NCBI RefSeq assembly: GCF_021412585.1
Contig: NZ_JAKCMI010000001.1
Span: forward strand, 1 to 40,713
DNA from: Halomonas alkalisoli
GTDB taxonomy: Bacteria; Pseudomonadota; Gammaproteobacteria; Pseudomonadales; Halomonadaceae
Length of the DNA stretch: 40,713 nt
Direction: 5' to 3'
In this document: positions 35,619-40,713 of the stretch, piece by piece
Layout of the letters: each line of letters opens with the position of its first letter
Numbering within the stretch: the first letter of the stretch is position 1
Notes under the pieces: generated by a model
Told to the model about the DNA's origin: nothing
Databases searched by the model: none
The model's input: the letters and a program-made list of their open reading frames with translations, nothing else
Translations under genes and position numbers: made by a program

Positions 35619-35718
35619 CGTTGATGCTGGCGACGTTCGACCACTGGGCGGGGCGGGCCGCCTCGTCTATCTTGGTCCGATCGTCCCACGATTACTTCTT
35701 TCCGCAGGGAGCCATGCC

Positions 35719-36132
35719 ATGACCGTGATGACCGCCGCCGCCATCGAAGACTTTCTCGACGAGATATTCCCCCAGCGCGCCGGGACCATCGAAGGCGTCG
35801 GCCCGATGCGGGCCACCATGAGCCTGGCCATCGAGGATGAGCACCTGCGGCCCGGGGCCAGCGTGTCGGGCCCCACCCTGATGGGGCTGGCCGATGTCTG
35901 CCTCTACGTGGCGATCCTGGCCCAGATCGGCCCGGAGCCCATGGCCGTGACCAGCGACCTGCACTGCCGCTTCCTGCGCCGGCCCCGGGGGGATCGCGAT
36001 ATCATCGCCAATGCCCGCATCATGAAGCTGGGCCGTCGCCTGGCCGTGGGCGAGGTGCAGCTGTTTTCCGCCGGCGACGAGGCGCCGGTGGCGCTGGTGA
36101 CGGCGACCTATGTGCTGCCCGACAACGACTAG
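35719..36132 (+). CDS. PaaI-family hotdog thioesterase
   Basis: A 137-residue single hotdog-domain protein expected to hydrolyse an acyl- or aryl-CoA. It shows the PaaI/YdiI-type helix GPTLMGLADVCLYVAIL followed by strands TSDLHCRFLRRPRGDRDIIANARIMKLGRRLAVGEVQLF. The exact substrate is unknown. The ATG at 35719 has AGGGAG about 7 bases upstream; the longer frame from 35566 runs through the glcB terminator and is rejected. It is separated from glcB by that terminator and faces the DUF423 gene. Confidence 0.85.
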   Translation: MTVMTAAAIEDFLDEIFPQRAGTIEGVGPMRATMSLAIEDEHLRPGASVSGPTLMGLADVCLYVAILAQIGPEPMAVTSDLHCRFLRRPRGDRDIIANARIMKLGRRLAVGEVQLFSAGDEAPVALVTATYVLPDND

Positions 36133-36171
36133 ACACTGTCCGAAAACTGGCTGCGCTCGGCCATACGGAAC

Positions 36172-36549
36172 CTAGGCGCGGTCACGCAGGGCGCATACGG
36201 CCAGTGCCAGCCAGCCGCCGATCATCAGCAGGCCGCCGATGGGTGTGATCATGCCCAGCCCGCGCAGGCCTGTCAGCGCCATGACATAGAGCGAGCCGGA
36301 GAACAGCACGATTCCCGCTGTCCAAAGCCCCAGCACCACGCCCTGTCCCCGACGCGGGTGCGCGGCGCGCCAGGCCAGCACGGCCAGCATCGCCAGGGTG
36401 TGCCAGGCCTGATAGCGCACCCCCGTCTCGAAGGCGGCAGCCAGCCGCGGGGCCAGCTGGCCCTCCAGGGCATGAGCGCCGAAGGCGCCCGCCATCACCA
36501 TCAGGGCACCCGACACCGCCGCCATGCCCCACCAGGATCGGTCCTGCAT
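36172..36549 (-). CDS. DUF423 family small membrane protein
   Basis: A 125-residue protein with four predicted transmembrane helices. It has the DUF423 (YgdD-like) opening with GAFGAHAL, then RYQAWHTLAML, LFSGSLYVMALTG and TPIGGLLMIGGW. Its function is not known. GGGAG lies upstream of the ATG at 36549. It is divergent from thiS across 95 bp; the same neighbour is seen upstream of thiS-thiG-trmB in Pseudomonas. Confidence 0.9.
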   Translation of the reverse strand: MQDRSWWGMAAVSGALMVMAGAFGAHALEGQLAPRLAAAFETGVRYQAWHTLAMLAVLAWRAAHPRRGQGVVLGLWTAGIVLFSGSLYVMALTGLRGLGMITPIGGLLMIGGWLALAVCALRDRA

Positions 36550-36644
36550 CGATGTCACTCCCTGTCGGTTGGTATCGCTGCTCACCGTACCCCGAGGGGA
36601 CGTAACCGGCTACAATATTGGCCCGTCAACGCAGAGAGGACGCC

Positions 36645-36845
36645 ATGCAGATCCAGCTCAACGGTGAGGCCCATGATCTGGCCGCCGATCTCACGGTGGC
36701 GCAGTTGATCGATACCCTGGGCCTGACAGGACGACGGATAGCCGTCGAGCTCAACGAGGAGATCGTGCCCCGCAGCGAGCACGGGACGACCCGCCTGAGC
36801 CAGGGCGACCAGGTCGAAATCGTCCACGCTATCGGCGGTGGATGA
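36645..36845 (+). CDS. thiS: Thiamine sulfur-carrier protein ThiS
   Basis: A 66-residue ubiquitin-like carrier that delivers sulfur as a C-terminal thiocarboxylate to ThiG. It ends in the required diglycine (HAIGGG) and has the ThiS core VAVELNEEIVPRSEH-type strand. GAGAGG precedes the ATG at 36645. A -10-like TACAAT lies at 36611-36616. No TPP riboswitch core is visible upstream, unlike many thiamine genes. thiF is not adjacent, so activation must come from an enzyme encoded elsewhere. Confidence 0.95.
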   Translation: MQIQLNGEAHDLAADLTVAQLIDTLGLTGRRIAVELNEEIVPRSEHGTTRLSQGDQVEIVHAIGGG

Positions 36846-36907
36846 GTGGATAGACGAACGGGTTCGATGAGCCGCTCTTTTCCAGATACCCTACGAAGGC
36901 ATATTCG

Positions 36908-37705
36908 ATGACAGACTTCTTTCAGGATCAACCGCTGCGAATTGCCGGCCACACCTTCGCGTCACGGCTGCTGGTGGGTACCGGCAAGTACAAGGATTTC
37001 GACGAGACGGCCGAAGCCATTGCCGCTTCCGGTGCCGAGGTAGTCACCTTCGCCGTGCGCCGCAGCAACCTGGGTCAGGAGGCCGGCGAGCCCAACCTGC
37101 TGGACGTGGTGCCGCCCGAGCGCTTCACCCTGCTGCCCAATACCGCGGGCTGCTATACGGCGAAGGATGCCGTGCGTACCTGCAAGCTGGCCCGGGAACT
37201 GCTCGACGGCCACAAGCTGGTCAAGCTGGAAGTGCTGGGCGACGACCACACCCTCTATCCCAACGTGGTCGAGACCCTCAAGGCGGCCGAGGTGCTGCTC
37301 AAGGATGGCTTCGACGTCATGGTCTACACCAGCGACGACCCGATCGTGGCCCGGGAGCTCGAGCAGATGGGCTGCTGCGCCATCATGCCGCTGGGCTCCT
37401 TGATCGGCTCCGGCCACGGTATCCAGAACCCGCACAACGTCCGGCTGATCATCGAACAGTCCGGCGTGCCGGTGCTGGTGGACGCCGGCATCGGCACCGC
37501 CTCGGATGCGGCCATGGCCATGGAGCTGGGCTGCGACGGCGTGCTGATGAACTCCGCCATCGCCCATGCCCGTCAGCCGGTGCTGATGGCCAGTGCCATG
37601 AAGAAAGCCGTCGAAGCCGGCCGTGAAGCCTTCCTGGCCGGGCGCATGCCGCGCCGCCAGAGCGCCGACCCCTCGTCGCCCTTTGCCGGCCGCATCAACG
37701 GCTGA
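36908..37705 (+). CDS. thiG: Thiazole synthase ThiG
   Basis: A 265-residue TIM-barrel enzyme forming the thiamine thiazole ring from deoxyxylulose phosphate, dehydroglycine and ThiS thiocarboxylate. It shows [13 protein letters not shown] at the N-terminus, the Schiff-base lysine K106 in [10 protein letters not shown], the phosphate-binding [10 protein letters not shown], and [20 protein letters not shown] near the C-terminus. It follows thiS by 62 bp and precedes trmB by 27 bp, so all three are likely co-transcribed. Confidence 0.97.
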   Translation: MTDFFQDQPLRIAGHTFASRLLVGTGKYKDFDETAEAIAASGAEVVTFAVRRSNLGQEAGEPNLLDVVPPERFTLLPNTAGCYTAKDAVRTCKLARELLDGHKLVKLEVLGDDHTLYPNVVETLKAAEVLLKDGFDVMVYTSDDPIVARELEQMGCCAIMPLGSLIGSGHGIQNPHNVRLIIEQSGVPVLVDAGIGTASDAAMAMELGCDGVLMNSAIAHARQPVLMASAMKKAVEAGREAFLAGRMPRRQSADPSSPFAGRING

Positions 37706-37732
37706 ATTTCCTACCAGAGCCCAATCGATTCC

Positions 37733-38479
37733 ATGAGCGACCAGCGCCACGACAACGTCACCTCGAGCACCGGCCCGGAAGGGCCGGATGCCCCCCTGCA
37801 CCGCCGCGGCATCAAGAGCTATGTGCTGCGTGCCGGACGCATGACCCAGGCCCAGACACGCGGGCTGGAGGAGGTCTGGCCTCGCCTGGGACTCACCCTG
37901 GCGGATGGGCGCCAGGACCTCGATGCCCTGTTCGGACGCCAGGCGCCCCGGGTGGTGGAGATCGGTTTCGGCATGGGCGCCTCGCTGATCGAGCAGGCGG
38001 AGCGCCATCCCGACACCGACTTCATCGGCATCGAGGTGCACGCCCCCGGCGTAGGCAAGCTGCTCGACGAGGCCGACAAGCGCGGCCTGGGCAACATCCG
38101 CATCTATCGCGAGGATGCGCTGGCGGTGCTCGAGCAGTGCCTGCCGGAAGCCAGCCTGGATACGCTGCAGCTCTTCTTCCCCGACCCCTGGCCGAAGAAG
38201 AAGCACCACAAGCGGCGCATCGTTCAGCCCGCCTTCGTCGAGCTGATCCGCACGCGCCTGAAGATGGGTGGCACGCTGCACATGGCCACCGACTGGCAGG
38301 CCTACGCCGAGTGGATGGCCGAGGTGATGGAGGCCGCTCCCGGCTATGCCAACACCGCCTCGCCGGAGACCGCGCCCTACGTCCCCCGGCCGTCGTTTCG
38401 CCCGCTCACGAAGTTCGAGGTTCGTGGCGAGCGATTGGGGCACGGGGTCTGGGACCTGCTGTATCGACGCTGTGCATAG
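37733..38479 (+). CDS. trmB: tRNA (guanine-N7-)-methyltransferase
   Basis: A 248-residue S-adenosylmethionine enzyme that makes m7G46 in tRNA variable loops. It has the SAM motif [10 protein letters not shown] from E76 and the TrmB signature [15 protein letters not shown] from F148. The C-terminal [20 protein letters not shown] segment is the usual TrmB end. The last 74 bases overlap the 3' end of the opposite-strand exporter gene. It is probably the last gene of the thiS-thiG-trmB transcript. Confidence 0.97.
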   Translation: MSDQRHDNVTSSTGPEGPDAPLHRRGIKSYVLRAGRMTQAQTRGLEEVWPRLGLTLADGRQDLDALFGRQAPRVVEIGFGMGASLIEQAERHPDTDFIGIEVHAPGVGKLLDEADKRGLGNIRIYREDALAVLEQCLPEASLDTLQLFFPDPWPKKKHHKRRIVQPAFVELIRTRLKMGGTLHMATDWQAYAEWMAEVMEAAPGYANTASPETAPYVPRPSFRPLTKFEVRGERLGHGVWDLLYRRCA

Positions 38480-39344
38480 CCAGGCCCGCGCCGGCGATGG
38501 CGATCGCCATGCCGGCGATGCCCTGGGCACTCGGCTGCTCGCCGAACATGGCCGCCGCCCAGAGCAGGGTCACCGCGGGGGTAAGGTAGACCAGCGATGA
38601 GGTCAGGGTCACGCCGAGCCGGCGCAGGCTCGCGACGAAGAAGCCGTATCCCCCCAGGCTGGAAAGCATCACCAGCCAGCCGATCGCGGAGATGCTGAGC
38701 CGATCGGTGGGCAGGGCCGGCGCACCACCCGCCACGATCATTGCCGCCAGGGTGAATATCCCGGTGGCGGCGAACAGCTGTACCATCAGGGTCGCCGCCA
38801 GCGGCAGGGCGGTCGCCCAGCGAACGGAGAGCAGGCTGCCGAGAGTCACGGCCACTACCGAACCCAGCGGCAGCGCATAGGCCCACAGCGGCGCATTGCC
38901 GCCGCCATGCTCGATATCATTCACCACATAGAGCAATACACCCAGCGTGGCGATGGCCATGCCTGCCCAGCCCCGGGCCGACAGGCGTTCACCGAGCCAA
39001 GGCCCTGCAAGCGCTGCGGCGAGCAGCGGCTGCAGCGCCGTGATCAGGGCGGTCACGCCGGTGCTGACGCCCTGCTCGAGCGCCAGTATCACCCCCAGCA
39101 GGTAGCCGCCCATGGTCAGGCTGCCGACGGCCATTTCCCGCACCACATCGCGCTGGGCCAGTCGGACACCGCCGACCAGTCGCCACCAGAGTGCGACCAG
39201 CAGGCTCGCCAGCAGAAAACGCCAGGCGAAAAGCGACAGCACGGGCGTATCGGCCTCGGTCGCCAACCTGCCTCCGACGAATCCGGAACTCCAGCACACC
39301 ACGAAGCCCATGGCGATAAGCGGTGAAACCCATGACGCTCGCAT
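38406..39344 (-). CDS. EamA/DMT-family exporter
   Basis: A 312-residue inner-membrane protein with ten predicted helices in two EamA repeats. The first starts [18 protein letters not shown]; the second repeat ends [39 protein letters not shown]. Relatives export amino acids or metabolites; the substrate is unknown. The ATG at 39344 is preceded by GGAGGGAGG. The polar tail after residue 295 is encoded over the trmB 3' end, a 74-bp convergent overlap. It is divergent from a LysR regulator that may control it. Confidence 0.9.
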   Translation of the reverse strand: MRASWVSPLIAMGFVVCWSSGFVGGRLATEADTPVLSLFAWRFLLASLLVALWWRLVGGVRLAQRDVVREMAVGSLTMGGYLLGVILALEQGVSTGVTALITALQPLLAAALAGPWLGERLSARGWAGMAIATLGVLLYVVNDIEHGGGNAPLWAYALPLGSVVAVTLGSLLSVRWATALPLAATLMVQLFAATGIFTLAAMIVAGGAPALPTDRLSISAIGWLVMLSSLGGYGFFVASLRRLGVTLTSSLVYLTPAVTLLWAAAMFGEQPSAQGIAGMAIAIAGAGLAMHSVDTAGPRPRAPIARHEPRTS

Positions 39345-39430
39345 TTCTCCTCCCTCCTGGGTGAACGGCCTTGAGCATGAGGGAGAAATGGATTTCAATG
39401 AATCGATAACTATTCGAGTGAGCATTCAAT

Positions 39431-40339
39431 ATGTCTGAAGTCTCGTCTGCGGCGCTGGACCTGGAGCTGTTGCGCAGCTTTCAGGCGGCCGCCCAGCTGG
39501 GGTCGCTGGCCGCCGCGGCACAGCAGCGCCATCGCACCGTCGGCGCCATCAGCATGCAGATCAAGCGCCTCGAGGAGGCGCTGGGGTCTCGGCTGCTCGA
39601 GCGGGGCTCCCGGGGCGTGAAGCCCACGGCGGTAGGCGAGGCCCTGCTGCTGGAGTCCCGCGAGCTTTTGCGGCTGCATGACGGCATGCTCTCGCGCTTC
39701 ACCGGGCGCGGCCTGGGGGGCAAGCTGCGCCTGGGCTTGCCGGAAGACTATGCGCGGGAGCTGCTGGGCAGCGTGCTGCCGGAGTTCATGGCGCACCACC
39801 CCGATGTCCTGCTCGAGATCGTGACCGCCACCAGTGGCGAGCTGGCCCGACAGCTGAGCCGCTCCCAACTGACGCTGTCGGTGCTGCTGGACCGCCCCAA
39901 CCCGCTGCCCGGCGGCGAGGTGCTGTGGCATACCTCGCCGGTGTGGGCCGGCCCCCGGGTCGGCGACCTGAACGACAGGCCACGCCTTCCCCTGGCGCTC
40001 CACGAGGTGGATTGCCCCTATCGGGCCCTGGCCATCGAGGCGCTCGAGGCGATCGGCCGGCCCTGGCATGCGGTCTTTACCAGCACCAGCATCCACGCCG
40101 TCGAGAAGGCGGTGGAAATGGGCCTGGCGATCAGCGTACTCGACCGCGAACGGCTGACCGGGGCCATGCGCGAGCTGGGGTCCGCGGAGGATATGCCACC
40201 GCTCAAGCGCTGTGAGGCGAGGCTCCATTTCGCCCCGCATATCGCCCCCGCCTCCCAGCCGGCGGCAGAAGCGATGGCCCACCTGCTGCGCGATCGCCTG
40301 ACCCACCGCGGGCCCTGGCGCGGTGCTGGCGCGTCCTGA
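39431..40339 (+). CDS. LysR-family transcriptional regulator
   Basis: A 302-residue LysR-type regulator. The helix-turn-helix is in LELLRSFQAAAQLGSLAAAAQQRHRTVGAISMQIKRLEEALG, followed by the co-inducer domain beginning GKLRLGLPEDYARELL. It resembles regulators placed next to DMT or LysE exporters. It is divergent from the EamA gene; the 86-bp gap contains a GAAT-N8-ATTC dyad at 39400-39415, a possible shared operator. The C-terminus runs up to a repeat region and has an extra arginine-rich end. Confidence 0.92.
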   Translation: MSEVSSAALDLELLRSFQAAAQLGSLAAAAQQRHRTVGAISMQIKRLEEALGSRLLERGSRGVKPTAVGEALLLESRELLRLHDGMLSRFTGRGLGGKLRLGLPEDYARELLGSVLPEFMAHHPDVLLEIVTATSGELARQLSRSQLTLSVLLDRPNPLPGGEVLWHTSPVWAGPRVGDLNDRPRLPLALHEVDCPYRALAIEALEAIGRPWHAVFTSTSIHAVEKAVEMGLAISVLDRERLTGAMRELGSAEDMPPLKRCEARLHFAPHIAPASQPAAEAMAHLLRDRLTHRGPWRGAGAS

Positions 40340-40346
40340 GAGAAGC

Positions 40347-40527
40347 GGCAGCGTCGGTGGAGAGAATCATTGTTGGAGCGCTCGGTTCGGCGCTCCGACT
40401 CCGCGTCGCGACTGGCGCCGCCAGGCGCCTCGGCGGAGGCGGTAACGCTGGTGGTCATCGCCAGCGCTGGCAACACCGCCGGGAGCCCTTCGGCCTCCAG
40501 TCGTGAGCTGAAGCTTCCTCCAACAGC
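40347..40527. repeat. Intergenic repeat with inverted ends, copy 1
   Basis: A repeat unit of about 180 bp. The 5' flank GGCAGCGTCGG leads to TGTTGGAG at 40371-40378, and the far end has its complement CTCCAACA at 40518-40525. A GC-rich body lies between, with GACTGGCGCC, GGTGGTCATCGCCAGCGCTGG and CGGGAGCCCTTCGGCCTCC. It is nearly identical to the next copy except for a 15-base insertion (about 40380-40400). No reading frame or transposase is present, so it looks like a non-autonomous or structured intergenic element. Confidence 0.8.
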
Positions 40528-40532
40528 GGTGT

Positions 40533-40698
40533 GGCAGCGTCGGCGGATAGAATCGCTGTTGGAGCGCCGCTCCGCGTCGCGACTGGCGCCGTCAGGCGCC
40601 TCGGCGGAGGCGGCAACACTGGTGGTCATCGCCAGCGCTGGCAACACCGCCGGGAGCCCTTCGGCCTCCAGTCGTGAGCTAAAGCTTCCTCCAACAGC
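40533..40698. repeat. Intergenic repeat with inverted ends, copy 2
   Basis: Second copy, direct orientation, 166 bp. It starts GGCAGCGTCGG at 40533. GCTGTTGGAG (40555-40564) and CTCCAACAGC (40689-40698) are perfect 10-base inverted ends. The body matches copy 1 at almost every base apart from the missing 15-base stretch. It ends 15 bases before the window edge, so more copies may follow. Confidence 0.85.
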
Positions 40699-40713
40699 AG
40701 GGAAGTTGCCTGC

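Noticed and set aside
36550..36644. Possible TPP riboswitch before thiS
   Set aside because: Only 95 bases separate thiS from the divergent gene, and no CTGAGA-type TPP core is present.
36962..38530. 522-codon minus-strand ORF across thiG and trmB
   Set aside because: Antisense to two highly conserved genes and without protein-like features.
40018..40647. Minus-strand 209-codon ORF with repeated LPALAMTTSV and ASAEAP segments
   Set aside because: The amino acid repeat is only the translated DNA repeat pair, and the rest is antisense to the LysR gene; there is no family or ribosome-binding logic.

Overview
The window looks like chromosomal DNA of a moderately halophilic gammaproteobacterium of the Halomonas type. 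The evidence is high GC throughout, densely packed genes with Shine-Dalgarno starts, and Pseudomonas/Halomonas-like gene orders: finR/fpr, amtB-glnK-ubiK-comM, and DUF423/thiS-thiG-trmB. The genus is an inference from protein flavour, not from a marker gene. I see no rRNA, tRNA, CRISPR array, transposase or prophage.

Layout. 1-2194: copper module, with a partial copA divergent from cueR and a textbook MerR-type promoter between them. 2366-5348: an L,D-transpeptidase, a diguanylate cyclase with a periplasmic NMT1/THI5-like sensor, a probable outer-membrane protein relic and a small unknown protein. 5349-5925 is a relatively AT-rich gap. 5926-9608: a secreted ChaN-PDZ protein coupled to a secreted M1-type metallopeptidase, then a small conserved protein. 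9623-12091: ahpC-ahpF with a possible OxyR site and a terminator. 12222-17715: an Aap-type polar amino acid ABC importer with two tandem substrate-binding protein genes. 17790-18939: two minus-strand genes, a membrane protein and a histidine phosphatase. 19101-22606: a phosphonate/phosphite-type importer, phnD-phnC-phnE-phnE. 22716-25311: a host-attachment-type protein and a chemoreceptor.

25333-27230: the LysR regulator finR divergent from fpr (ferredoxin-NADP reductase), closed by a bidirectional terminator. 27251-29389: an ammonium transporter flanked by two PII genes. 29674-31587: ubiK and comM. 31618-33071: an alpha/beta hydrolase coupled to a lipoprotein. 33200-35618: malate synthase G with a palindromic upstream operator candidate and a terminator. 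35719-39344: a PaaI-type thioesterase, a DUF423 protein, thiS-thiG-trmB, and a DMT exporter whose 3' end overlaps trmB antisense. 39431-40339: a LysR regulator divergent from the exporter. 40347-40698: a tandemly duplicated non-coding repeat with inverted ends.

Together this is mostly core metabolism and nutrient handling: nitrogen sensing and ammonium, amino acid and phosphonate uptake, peroxide and copper defence, the glyoxylate cycle and thiamine synthesis. No multi-gene defence or mobile system is apparent. The less ordinary items are the terminal repeat pair, the ChaN-PDZ/peptidase pair, the cyclase with a binding-protein sensor, the palindromes and direct repeats at the glcB and fpr promoters, and the trmB/exporter overlap.
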